Assembly (NCBI GenBank): GCA_003819975.1
Contig: RPPU01000086.1
Span: 1-11,220, forward strand
Source: Desulfobacteraceae bacterium
Lineage (GTDB): Bacteria > Desulfobacterota > DSM-4660 > Desulfatiglandales > HGW-15
Direction of reading: 5' to 3'
DNA: 11,220 nucleotides
This document shows positions 1 to 6,224 of the stretch, piece by piece. Position numbers and translations under genes: made by a program. Below the pieces are notes generated by a model. It searched no databases. It saw only the letters and a list, made by a program, of their open reading frames with translations, and was not told where the DNA came from. Position 1 is the first letter of the stretch; each line of letters opens with the position of its first letter.

Positions 1-2
1 AA

Positions 3-1130
3 AGGCTCGACAAGCTGCGGACCTGGCGCAAGGGACGGACATCGGACAGCGGTGTCGATCCCTGGGCTCTGCGCAGCGTGGAAAAGACCGTTCAACAGCT
101 TTGGCCTCTACTGCCGCGCGCTAATCAAAACCGTTCTTCAGAGGCCGACCCTGCCGATCTGATTCCTCGTCTGCTCCTGGCCGCCTTTCCCGACCGGATC
201 GCCCGCCGGCGCGACGACCAAGAAAGTTCTTTTATCTTGGTACAAGGTCGGGCGGTGCGGTTTAAATCCGTCAACCCATTGAGCCAAAGTCCTTTTATTG
301 TCGCCGCTCACATGGACGCGGGCGCCGCAAACCAAGGAATAGTCCATATCGCCGCGGCGCTGACCGCGGATCTGATTCGGGAAGAATGCGGCCGCCGGAT
401 CGAGGCTGTCCGGCGGGTGGAATGGGATAAAAAAGAGCACCGAATCGCAGCCGTCCTTGAAGAACGCCTGGGCGCCGTGCTGCTCTCGGCCAAGCCCTTC
501 AGGGCCGCTGATGAGGAGACCTTGCCGATTTTGTACAACTTGATCCGGACGACTCCGGATGTGCTCGCTTTTTCCGAAAAGGTCCGGCAATTTCAGGGCC
601 GTATCAGCCTCATAGCCCGAACCTTCCCGGAAGAATCCTGGCCCGATATTTCCAATGAAACGCTTTTGTCCGCGCCCGAACATTGGCTCGCCCCCTATTT
701 GGGCGGCCTCCGCACTGTCCAAGGATTAGCCGGCCTTGATTTGCTTCCCGCTCTGCAGGCGCAATTAACGTGGAAACAATTGCGCCTGCTCGATGAACGC
801 GCGCCCACGCACCTGACCGTGCCGAGCAACAGCCGCATCGCCCTCGATTATGCTTCGGGAAACCTGCCGGTGCTGGCGGTCAAACTTCAGGAGCTGTTCG
901 GCTTGGCCGATACCCCGCTGATCGCCGGAGACCGCGTGAAAGTACTTTTGCATCTGCTTTCACCGGCCCGCCGGCCGGTCCAGATCACCCAAGACCTTAA
1001 AGGGTTCTGGAATACCGGCTACCCCCAGGTCAAAAAGGAACTGAAAGGCCGCTATCCCAAGCACCCCTGGCCCGACGATCCCTGGAACGCCGTTCCGACT
1101 AGAAGAACTAAAAAAAGGGGGCATTCTTAA
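3..1130 (+). CDS. hrpB: ATP-dependent RNA helicase HrpB, C-terminal part (5' end outside window)
   Basis: The frame is open from the left edge, so the gene begins outside the window. The 375 visible residues are the region after the DEAH-box helicase core of HrpB, a family usually a little over 800 residues long. The end of the protein is diagnostic by recall: the run 'LDERAPTHLTVPSNSRIALDY' region, then 'LAVKLQELFGL', 'LLSPARRPVQIT', 'DLKGFWNTGY', and finally 'GRYPKHPWPDDP' followed by a basic tail. These are the conserved HrpB C-terminal motifs. HrpB is a cytoplasmic DExH-type helicase thought to act on RNA; its physiological role is poorly defined in most bacteria. The P-loop and DEAH motifs are not in the window, so catalytic integrity cannot be judged. 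A GTG at 78 lies in the same frame but is internal, because coding continues upstream of it. No clear terminator follows. Confidence 0.93.
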   Translation, partial: RLDKLRTWRKGRTSDSGVDPWALRSVEKTVQQLWPLLPRANQNRSSEADPADLIPRLLLAAFPDRIARRRDDQESSFILVQGRAVRFKSVNPLSQSPFIVAAHMDAGAANQGIVHIAAALTADLIREECGRRIEAVRRVEWDKKEHRIAAVLEERLGAVLLSAKPFRAADEETLPILYNLIRTTPDVLAFSEKVRQFQGRISLIARTFPEESWPDISNETLLSAPEHWLAPYLGGLRTVQGLAGLDLLPALQAQLTWKQLRLLDERAPTHLTVPSNSRIALDYASGNLPVLAVKLQELFGLADTPLIAGDRVKVLLHLLSPARRPVQITQDLKGFWNTGYPQVKKELKGRYPKHPWPDDPWNAVPTRRTKKRGHS

Positions 1131-1155
1131 GTTATGGATTCCTGAAAAGCAACTC

Positions 1156-1184
1156 TTCCCATTTGCGTTTATATATATTATAAT
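1156..1184 (+). promoter_or_regulatory. Candidate sigma-70 promoter for the zinc-ribbon/membrane protein pair
   Basis: A perfect TATAAT lies at 1179-1184, with TTCCCA (4 of 6 matches to TTGACA) at 1156-1161 and a 17-base spacer. It sits in the AT-rich gap between hrpB and the next gene, about 54 bases before the ATG at 1238. The placement and -10 match are good. The -35 is weak, and the surrounding TA-rich run could give a TATAAT by chance. Confidence 0.5.
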
Positions 1185-1237
1185 ACAAATGCAGCTTTGG
1201 ATTTTTTAAACTTCAAATATCTGCAGGTGGCCATCAT

Positions 1238-1483
1238 ATGTCAAATTCCGAAAATGCCAACATCATACCAACGCTCCCTTGTCCCCATTGCGGTACCGCC
1301 GATTACAATATGATCGATAATCTATGGATGGAGCTGATTAGCGAATCGAAACTCGATCCGGGCCATGTTATAAAATTTGGCTTCACCGCCCGGGTGTGCG
1401 CGGGATGCGGCGCAACGACTTTTTTTTCCAGAAATGCCAAGGGAGGATTCACTGATACAATCCATCGCCGAGGGAATGGTTAA
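1238..1483 (+). CDS. Small zinc-ribbon protein, function unknown
   Basis: This 81-residue protein has two CPxCG-like knuckles: CPHCG (Cys15 and Cys18) and CAGCG (Cys54 and Cys57). That is the arrangement of a four-cysteine zinc ribbon, with a long 35-residue connection between knuckles. There is no signal peptide or membrane helix, so it should be cytoplasmic. The start is supported by AGGTGG at 1225-1230, seven bases before the ATG. The stop codon overlaps the 5' end of the following membrane protein gene if that gene begins at 1476, or lies 16 bases before its better-supported start at 1500. The two genes are therefore probably co-transcribed. Zinc ribbons of this kind bind nucleic acid or act as small structural adaptors, but nothing here decides which. 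I do not recognise the specific family. Confidence 0.75.
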   Translation: MSNSENANIIPTLPCPHCGTADYNMIDNLWMELISESKLDPGHVIKFGFTARVCAGCGATTFFSRNAKGGFTDTIHRRGNG

Positions 1484-1499
1484 ATTTCAGGATATTTTC

Positions 1500-2045
1500 A
1501 TGGGAAAAGGAATTCATTTTTATCCAGATCCGGCCGCCCGCTTACGGGCATACTATCCGATTCTGCATATAATCTCTTTTCTATTTTTGCTGATCGGATC
1601 GATTTTTTTGACTGTTGTTGTGAAAAAAATTTATAACAATCATGAGAATACCTCGCTTTTAACTGCTGCCTATTTCGGATTCACCTTGCTGGCACTCATT
1701 TCTTCAAGTATTTCAATTACAGCCCGGACGGGCGCCCGCTGGAAACACATTTCGCATTATACCGTAGTCCTCCCGATATCCGGCATGTTGATACCAGCGG
1801 TTGGGACGATTATTTGCATTTATTGTCTTAGAAAAATATCAAAACCCACACTTCCACAACTGACATTGAGCTATACGGGGAAAAGGGGCGGCACACATCC
1901 GCCTCATATGAATCCCAAAATTTATCATCCGGTGCCGCTGCATGGAAGCAGCCTGTCAGGCGTATGCGCTCTTTCACTGATAATACTATCGCATATCCTT
2001 TTTATTGCATACAGCATTGTTTTAAGCTTCGGTATCAGGCCTTGA
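1500..2045 (+). CDS. Four-helix integral membrane protein, function unknown
   Basis: The reading frame encodes about 181 residues from the ATG at 1500. This start has CAGGA at 1488-1492, seven bases upstream. An in-frame ATG at 1476 would add eight residues and overlap the zinc-ribbon gene by eight bases, but its GAGGG lies almost against the start codon. The sequence shows four hydrophobic stretches: one shortly after the N-terminus (around 'ILHIISFLFLLIGSIFLTVV'), one around 'FTLLALISSSI', one around 'SGMLIPAVGTIICIYCL', and one near the C-terminus around 'LSLIILSHILFIAYSIVLSF'. A loop rich in Lys, Gly, His and Pro separates the third and fourth helices. I recognise no family. Linkage to the zinc-ribbon gene suggests a joint role, which is inference only. 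Confidence 0.72.
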   Translation: MGKGIHFYPDPAARLRAYYPILHIISFLFLLIGSIFLTVVVKKIYNNHENTSLLTAAYFGFTLLALISSSISITARTGARWKHISHYTVVLPISGMLIPAVGTIICIYCLRKISKPTLPQLTLSYTGKRGGTHPPHMNPKIYHPVPLHGSSLSGVCALSLIILSHILFIAYSIVLSFGIRP

Positions 2046-2115
2046 AAATTGAAATCGGCTCTACCGGATAAATGCTTTTTTTAGTTTTAAGACCTTATCT
2101 TTTACTTTCAAAGCG

Positions 2116-2127
2116 GTGACGCGTCAC
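2116..2127. repeat. Perfect 12-base palindrome GTGACGCGTCAC
   Basis: The 12 bases read identically on both strands. It lies in the noncoding gap before the efflux pump leader, 71 bases after the membrane protein stop. Such a site could be an operator for a dimeric regulator. A single copy is seen, so this is only a candidate. Confidence 0.4.
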
Positions 2128-2178
2128 ACGGGGGCCTCCGCCCTTGTCGCCGCATTCCAAAAGCTTAAACTATTTACA

Positions 2179-2240
2179 CCGGATCGGTAAAACCTATCCG
2201 GGTCCACCGTCAGAGGCGGTGGATTTAGTGAAAGCTAAAT
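2179..2240 (+). promoter_or_regulatory. Three tandem stem-loops in the leader of the efflux pump operon
   Basis: Three hairpins sit end to end. The first pairs CCGGAT (2179-2184) with ATCCGG (2196-2201) and, after one mismatch, GGT with ACC around an AAA loop. The second pairs TCCACCG (2203-2209) with CGGTGGA (2217-2223) around a seven-base loop. The third pairs ATTTAG (2223-2228) with CTAAAT (2235-2240); with a U-G closing pair its loop is GAAA, a GNRA tetraloop. The cluster ends 23 bases before the ribosome binding site of the 41-codon ORF. It could be a cis-acting RNA controlling the pump, or a REP-like or IS200-type remnant, since such elements also carry hairpins. It does not match any riboswitch consensus I can recall. 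Confidence 0.5.
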
Positions 2241-2274
2241 TATGAATTTCCCCATTAATATTAAGGAATGATTT

Positions 2275-2400
2275 ATGGCGTCCGACAATGGGAGGCTGAA
2301 GAATAAAGAAGGAACGTTTGCTTGCCCGGTTACCGATCTCTTTCTGCGCGCGCCGGCGGGCCGGCTCGACCGGCCGGAAAGGCCGATGAAGACTTTATGA
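2275..2400 (+). CDS. 41-residue leader ORF, translationally coupled to the MFS gene
   Basis: A short ORF starts at an ATG with AAGGA at 2263-2267, seven bases upstream, an ideal spacing. It runs 41 codons to TGA at 2398-2400. Its stop overlaps the MFS start codon as ATGA (2397-2400), the classic arrangement for translational coupling or reinitiation. The peptide is Arg- and Pro-rich in its second half and shows no membrane helix. No ribosome binding site of its own stands at normal spacing before the MFS ATG, so MFS translation may depend on passage through this ORF. I infer a leader-peptide role. The peptide itself may have no function, and I know no homologue. Confidence 0.5.
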   Translation: MASDNGRLKNKEGTFACPVTDLFLRAPAGRLDRPERPMKTL

Positions 2401-3851
2401 CGATTTCCGCAAACGACACAACCATCGCTCCCAAGGATAAGCGTTCTTCCTATTCCCTGGCCGTCATCGTGGTCGGCCTGGCCTTGTTCATCACCAACCT
2501 GGACATCAGCATCGTCACCATTCTGATGCCGACCCTGGCAAGACAATTCGGGACCGGCACGGGCGAGATTTCGCGCATCATCCTTTTGTACGTCCTGCCC
2601 ATGGCAGCCCTGCTTCCGTTTGCGGGAAAACTTTCCGATCTCAAAGGAGCCGAGCGGATCTTCATGATCGGGCTCGGAGCGTTCACGGCCGCCTCGGGCT
2701 TGTGCGCCATGGCGCCCAACCTGGTTTGGCTCGATATTGCCCGCTTCCTGCAGGGAGCCGGCGCGGCTCTGCTCGTGGCGAACCAGGCTGCCCTCATTAT
2801 CCGGTATGTGCCCGAAAAAGACCAAGGAAAGATTTTCGGAATCACTTCCGTGGCTGTCGGCGCTGGTTTTGCCGCCGGAGCGCCTTTGGGCGGATTCCTG
2901 GTGCATGCCTTAAGCTGGCATTGGGCGTTTCTGGTGAACCTGCCCATAGGCGTTGCGGCGTTCTTCTTATGCCTCAAACTGTTTCGGGACCGGAGACCGC
3001 AACCGGCTGACAACGGCGGAACATTGGACCTGGTGGGAGCCTTGCTGAGTTTCGCAGGATTGACCGCGCTGATCGCCTACCTCAACCTGGGCCGCGAGAT
3101 CGGCTGGGGCTCGGCCAAAGGCCTTGTGCTTGTTTTTGGCGCGTTGATTTGCGGCGTATTCTTTATCCGCAGGGAACTCCGCATCGCGCATCCCCTGGTC
3201 GATCTCAGCTATGCCCGGGATAGGCGTCTGACCGTCAGCTTGGCGGTCGCTTTCCTGTCCGTGACGGTATTCGACGGCTTTTGCTTCCTGTTCCCGTTCT
3301 TTTTTGAAAAAGTAAAGGAAATGACGCCCGACCGGGTCGGATTGCTGCTCCTGGTCAGTTCCGCCCCTTCTTTTGGCTTGAGTCCCCTGGCCGGCTGGCT
3401 ATCGGACCGCTGGAGAGCCGACCGGGTGACCAGCATCGGGACACTGCTCCTCCTGGCCGCGCTCATACTCTTCACCCGGTTCGACCGCGGGAGTGCTTAT
3501 CTTTTCCAGGCCGCGGCCTTGATCGTCTTCGGCGCGTCCTTAGCCTTCATCATGACCCCCAACATCACCCTGGTCATGAGCCGCGCCAGACCGGGGCAGG
3601 AAAGCATGGTCTCCGCCCTTTCCGCGGTTACGGTTTATTTGGCCACGATCATCGGGATCAGCTTGTTCGAAAATGTTTTTTCCTGGGGCTCCGGATCGGT
3701 CACGGATATGTCCCGCCCGGAAAATCCTGGCGTCGCGACCCAAAACGGATTCCGCTACGCGGTCTTTACGGGAATCGCCCTAACCCTCCTGGCGGTCCTG
3801 GCATCCCGATTCGCCTGGAAAAAGAAACAGGGCAATGGGGATAGGGATTAA
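2397..3851 (+). CDS. MFS drug efflux transporter, DHA2 (EmrB/QacA) type
   Basis: The 484-residue protein has the size and about 14-helix pattern of the DHA2 drug:H+ antiporters, which expel hydrophobic or cationic compounds across the inner membrane using the proton gradient. Visible family marks are the first-helix acidic motif 'NLDISIVTILMPTLA' (Asp36), the 'GKLSDLKGAERIF' variant of MFS motif A in the loop between helices 2 and 3, 'RFLQGAGAALL' (motif B region), and 'GAGFAAGAPLGGFL' with 'WHWAFLVNLPIG' (antiporter motif C and what follows). Substrate cannot be predicted. The start at 2397 is chosen because homology begins only near residue 20 and because the start overlaps the leader ORF stop. 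An in-frame TTG at 2322 with AAGGAA seven bases upstream is an alternative that would add 25 unlikely residues. No membrane fusion protein or regulator gene lies beside it. Confidence 0.9.
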   Translation: MTISANDTTIAPKDKRSSYSLAVIVVGLALFITNLDISIVTILMPTLARQFGTGTGEISRIILLYVLPMAALLPFAGKLSDLKGAERIFMIGLGAFTAASGLCAMAPNLVWLDIARFLQGAGAALLVANQAALIIRYVPEKDQGKIFGITSVAVGAGFAAGAPLGGFLVHALSWHWAFLVNLPIGVAAFFLCLKLFRDRRPQPADNGGTLDLVGALLSFAGLTALIAYLNLGREIGWGSAKGLVLVFGALICGVFFIRRELRIAHPLVDLSYARDRRLTVSLAVAFLSVTVFDGFCFLFPFFFEKVKEMTPDRVGLLLLVSSAPSFGLSPLAGWLSDRWRADRVTSIGTLLLLAALILFTRFDRGSAYLFQAAALIVFGASLAFIMTPNITLVMSRARPGQESMVSALSAVTVYLATIIGISLFENVFSWGSGSVTDMSRPENPGVATQNGFRYAVFTGIALTLLAVLASRFAWKKKQGNGDRD

Positions 3852-3877
3852 TTGAGTCAAGATGATCGAAAGGCATG
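3850..3877 (+). repeat. Dispersed 28-base repeat, copy 1
   Basis: This matches 8469-8496 at 25 of 28 positions, with all three differences being G/A transitions (3861, 3872, 3873). It starts on the last base pair of the MFS stop codon and contains the nine-base inverted sequence TTGAGTCAA. It lies between the convergent MFS and ankyrin genes. A match this long is not expected by chance in 11 kb. Confidence 0.6.
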
Positions 3878-3980
3878 GCGAAACGGTGGTTTCAGAAATC
3901 CGAAGGCTCTGAGCAATTTGAAACATAATCCCAGCGGCTTTTTAAGTTATAGTTTGACGGTCCCCAATCAATCACTTGTC

Positions 3981-4001
3981 CAGGGAAGACTCGCGTCCCT
4001 G
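3981..4001. terminator. Weak stem-loop between convergent genes
   Basis: CAGGGA (3981-3986) pairs with TCCCTG (3996-4001) around a nine-base loop, just beyond the ankyrin gene stop and 130 bases after the MFS stop. Neither strand has a T-run after the stem, so it is at best a factor-dependent or weak bidirectional terminator. Confidence 0.25.
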
Positions 4002-4004
4002 TCT

Positions 4005-4892
4005 CTAATGAGCCGCCTTGAGGATGCGGATGACCTCTTCGAGCTTTTTAATGGTTTCCTTGGAACCCCTATCCATGGATATTTTTAATTGAGCTTCTGC
4101 TGTGCCCAAGGGGGTCAAGCCCCACTTGTCTTTTTCATTGATGTCCGCGCCTCTTTCGAGGAGTAGTTTGACGACATCCACATGACCGGCCATGGCCGCA
4201 CACCCCAAGGCCGTTTCACCGACGTCGCCCGTGGCCTTGATATCCGCGCCCTTGTCGAGCAGCAACCGGACCATATCGGTTTTGCCTTCTTCCGACGCCC
4301 GGATCAAGGACGTCCAGCCCATGACGTACTTTACTTCCAGGTCCGCGCCCTGCTCGATCAGGGCGCGAAGGCGGTTTATATCGTTCATCAAAAGCGCATC
4401 CTTCATTTCGTCCATCAGTTGACCCGTAAAAGAAGTTTTCGCGCCCGCTGCCTTGAGCAGGCGGACGATTTCAGCCGAACCGCCTTTCTCCGCAAAACCG
4501 AGCGCCGTCAAGCCGGTTGGATTGTCCTTCGCGTTCAAGTCCGGAGCCTTGGCAAGCAGGAACCGCACCGATTCCGCGTCTCCGCTCTTGGCCGCATACA
4601 TCAGCGCCGTATCCCCATCCTTATCTCGGCTGTTCACGTCCGCGCCCCTTTCAACCAGGAGCTTGACAACGGCCGATCGCCCAAAAAGTGCCGCATACAT
4701 TAAAAGTGTGTGGCCGTTCTCGTCTTTGGCGTTGACCGGCGCACCCTTGTCCAAATAGACGCGCACCGCATCCGCTCGGCCGGCCATGGCCGCGCCGAAA
4801 ATCGTTTCTTCCGCATAACCCGCCGCCGCGCTTAAAACGAGCAGCAAATACAGCGACCAAATAAAAATGATTTTATTTACGGTTCTTTTCAT
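4005..4892 (-). CDS. Secreted ankyrin-repeat protein
   Basis: The 295-residue protein starts with a Sec signal peptide: a basic n-region (MKRTVNK), a hydrophobic core to about residue 20, and a likely cleavage after SAAAGYA (Ala27). The rest is a chain of seven ankyrin repeats and a partial eighth, each about 33 residues and ending in the usual 'LLxxGADxNxxD' turn. Repeats 2, 3, 6 and 7 are canonical ('TLLMYAA', 'TALMYAA', 'TSLIRAS', 'TALGCAA'). Repeats 4 and 5 are degenerate, so the array may be two lobes with a break near residues 155-170. Ankyrin repeats bind other proteins. Here the signal sequence puts that role in the periplasm or outside the cell; the partner is unknown. The start at 4892 has AGGAT five bases upstream. 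A longer in-frame ATG at 4997 would bury the signal peptide and is not favoured. The gene stands alone. Confidence 0.88.
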   Translation of the reverse strand: MKRTVNKIIFIWSLYLLLVLSAAAGYAEETIFGAAMAGRADAVRVYLDKGAPVNAKDENGHTLLMYAALFGRSAVVKLLVERGADVNSRDKDGDTALMYAAKSGDAESVRFLLAKAPDLNAKDNPTGLTALGFAEKGGSAEIVRLLKAAGAKTSFTGQLMDEMKDALLMNDINRLRALIEQGADLEVKYVMGWTSLIRASEEGKTDMVRLLLDKGADIKATGDVGETALGCAAMAGHVDVVKLLLERGADINEKDKWGLTPLGTAEAQLKISMDRGSKETIKKLEEVIRILKAAH

Positions 4893-5001
4893 TCTATCCT
4901 TGCTTCCGCGAATGGATGGAGCCGCCTTGCTCTCTGTATTTCCTTTACATGATATTTTAAGGACTTTTATATTGGAACCTTGGCGACCTGGCGTCACTGG
5001 A

Positions 5002-5027
5002 GTAATTTCAAAGTCTTTTGAAATTAC
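5002..5027. repeat. Perfect 11-bp stem-loop between toxin and ankyrin genes
   Basis: GTAATTTCAAA (5002-5012) pairs fully with TTTGAAATTAC (5017-5027) around a four-base loop. On the minus strand it lies 43 bases after the toxin stop, where a terminator would be expected. No T-run follows, so it may instead end or protect the toxin-antitoxin mRNA. Confidence 0.45.
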
Positions 5028-5069
5028 GTCCTTAACGCGATAATTTCCGAATTTTCAGCAAGACATCGT

Positions 5070-5486
5070 TCAGTGCAGCGGATGAATCAACCAAATGACG
5101 GACACTATTTTCTCGACTGCTTTAAACTCGGGATCACTGGTTACAATCTGGCCGTTAAAGCGCCGGGCAGTGGCGACACAAAATGCATCGGCATAAGCGA
5201 TCGGATATTCCGCTTTGATTTCAGCCGCCTCCTGAACCAGTTCGTCGTCCACCGCAAGGATTTCAATAGGAAGCTGATCAAGCAACGCCAGGGCTTCCTG
5301 AGTGCGCGACCGGCCTACCCGCCTTTTGAGGATATAATAAAACTCGCCCCAATTTATGCGACTGAGCAATGCTTTTTCACCGGCAGCCGACAGTTCACTC
5401 AGAATACTTTCAACTTTTTCCCAGCCCGGCTCCTTATGAAAAAAACATAACAAAGCAAAACTGTCAAGCACCACGGGTTTTTTCAT
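5070..5486 (-). CDS. vapC: PIN-domain ribonuclease toxin, VapC family
   Basis: The 138-residue protein is the usual length for a VapC toxin, a Mg2+-dependent endoribonuclease that typically cleaves tRNA or rRNA to halt growth. The four acidic residues of the PIN active site are visible: Asp8 in 'VVLDSFALL', Glu48 in 'NWGEFYYI', Asp100 in 'YADAFCVATA', and Asp118 in 'TSDPEF'. The gene starts inside the 3' end of the antitoxin gene (23-base overlap), with AGGA just ahead of the ATG, so toxin synthesis is tied to antitoxin translation. All catalytic residues are present and the frame is whole, so the toxin should be active. Its RNA target cannot be told from sequence. The gene name reflects family membership, not proven orthology. 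Confidence 0.9.
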   Translation of the reverse strand: MKKPVVLDSFALLCFFHKEPGWEKVESILSELSAAGEKALLSRINWGEFYYILKRRVGRSRTQEALALLDQLPIEILAVDDELVQEAAEIKAEYPIAYADAFCVATARRFNGQIVTSDPEFKAVEKIVSVIWLIHPLH

Positions 5487-5712
5487 GTTCCTGCTCTTTA
5501 CGGTGTTCTTCGTCCAGGTCGGCGGTCAATGAGAAATCTCCCTGAAGAAAGCCGCAAGCGGTTTTGATAGGGTCATCCGGAGCCGGCTTGATAATGATAC
5601 CATCAGGTCCTTCAAATAATTGAACCTTTCCACCAGCACGGACGCGATACTTATCCCGCACTCTCTTAGGTATCAAAATTTGACCTTTTTGAGAAATTTG
5701 AACTATTGGCAT
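5464..5712 (-). CDS. vapB: AbrB/MazE-fold antitoxin of the VapBC pair
   Basis: The 82-residue protein has an N-terminal swapped-hairpin (SpoVT/AbrB) DNA-binding domain: 'ISQKGQILIPKRVRDKY' followed by 'AGGKVQLFEGPDGIIIKP' within residues 5-43. The acidic and basic C-terminal half (from about residue 45, ending 'EEHRKEQEHEKTRGA') should wrap the toxin and block its active site. Antitoxins of this kind repress their own operon as a complex with toxin. The start at 5712 has GGA eight bases upstream. The gene is first in the operon and overlaps the toxin gene, the normal order. Confidence 0.88.
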   Translation of the reverse strand: MPIVQISQKGQILIPKRVRDKYRVRAGGKVQLFEGPDGIIIKPAPDDPIKTACGFLQGDFSLTADLDEEHRKEQEHEKTRGA

Positions 5713-5727
5713 ATAATGTTTCCTTTT

Positions 5728-5761
5728 TTATAATGGTATAACTTTACTATTTAGTTGTCAA
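5728..5761 (-). promoter_or_regulatory. Promoter and candidate operator of the toxin-antitoxin operon
   Basis: On the minus strand a perfect -35 TTGACA (plus-strand 5756-5761) is followed after 17 bases by TACCAT (5733-5738; 4 of 6 to TATAAT). The -10 overlaps an inverted repeat TTATA-ATGG-TATAA (5728-5741). A repeat over the -10 is where the antitoxin or the toxin-antitoxin complex would bind to shut off transcription, as known for this family. The -35 is strong; operator identity is inferred from position. Confidence 0.55.
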
Positions 5762-5824
5762 TTTTTTTCTGAGTTTGAATTAGAAATATTGGTTTAACTT
5801 TAGATTGATACTTTAAAATTTTCC

Positions 5825-6081
5825 TTAATTTTCAAATAGATGAACCATTATCGTCGACGGTGTTGACCGGAACAGCCATATCCCGTGCAGCCCCGTTAAA
5901 GATGATAAGAATATTACAACGCCCTGCTGGGTCTCGATACCGATGACCTTCCGAATGCCGCTGGCGAGTTGCCACTCAAATGCCTCGCGCGAATCACGCC
6001 CCTTGGGTTGGATATGTAATCCTACCGCCTGCCACAACGCCACAATGCGAGGGTAATCATGAGCCGGGTGGTTTCAATTTT
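5825..6081 (-). pseudogene. Remnant of a GNAT acetyltransferase gene
   Basis: The open frame reads DYPRIVALWQAVGLH, IQPKGRDSREAFEWQLASG and IRKVIGIE, which matches by recall the N-terminal third of a GNAT N-acetyltransferase subgroup ('DYPAIVALW...', 'RDSREA', then a strand '.GIE..G'). Upstream, the expected start region (KIETTR) is in another frame, and the in-frame path meets a stop before any start. Downstream, the acetyl-CoA loop (R/Q-x-x-G-x-G/A) is missing; the frame drifts after 'GIETQQGVV' and ends within 40 residues. The whole therefore looks like a frameshifted, truncated relic. Its GC is higher than the AT-rich sequence on either side. A short expressed protein from the ATG at 6043 is possible but unlikely. 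Confidence 0.55.
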
Positions 6082-6178
6082 ACGCTTCAGTGTTTCGAAC
6101 TTTCTCTCGTACTAACTGATCAAAAAATTTGCCAACATAGCCAGGACCATCCCTCATCCCATTGAAATAATTAGCCAC
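6080..6178 (-). pseudogene. Short orphan gene fragment upstream of the GNAT relic
   Basis: A 32-codon open stretch from GTG at 6178 to TAA at 6080 reads like real protein ('YFNGMRDGPGYVGKFFDQLV', then a basic end). It has no usable start signal and is preceded directly by a stop. I take it as the 3' scrap of a lost gene; its family is not recognised. With the GNAT relic it fills most of the otherwise gene-free 5,713-6,224 interval; the remainder of that interval shows no other gene. Confidence 0.25.
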
Positions 6179-6224
6179 TTAGTCAGGCTCGTTCCCATTT
6201 CGGTGATTTTTTAAATATTATTAT

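Noticed and set aside
138..722. Long minus-strand ORF opposite the helicase gene
   Set aside because: It is a shadow of the hrpB frame, whose product matches a known family along its full visible length; the antisense translation has no recognisable domain.
2203..2240. Hammerhead ribozyme or known riboswitch in the hairpin cluster
   Set aside because: The CUGANGA core of a hammerhead is absent on both strands, and no riboswitch consensus I can recall fits.
2322..2396. MFS start at TTG 2322
   Set aside because: It has a good AAGGAA, but the extra 25 residues are Arg/Pro/Gly-rich and unlike an MFS N-terminus. The ATG at 2397 overlaps the leader ORF stop and fits the family length. It remains a possible alternative.
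2235..3013. Minus-strand ORFs opposite the MFS gene
   Set aside because: They are low-complexity shadows of a GC-rich membrane protein gene, with no start signals and no domain.
3852..4088. Plus-strand ORF after the MFS stop
   Set aside because: It would need a TTG start without a ribosome binding site, runs through a repeat, and enters the antisense of the ankyrin gene.
4182..4758. Plus-strand ORFs opposite the ankyrin gene
   Set aside because: They are shadows of the repeat-rich minus-strand gene; the periodic pattern comes from the ankyrin repeats.
4893..4997. Longer ankyrin protein from ATG 4997
   Set aside because: It would place 35 polar residues before a clear signal peptide; the ATG at 4892 has a proper ribosome binding site.
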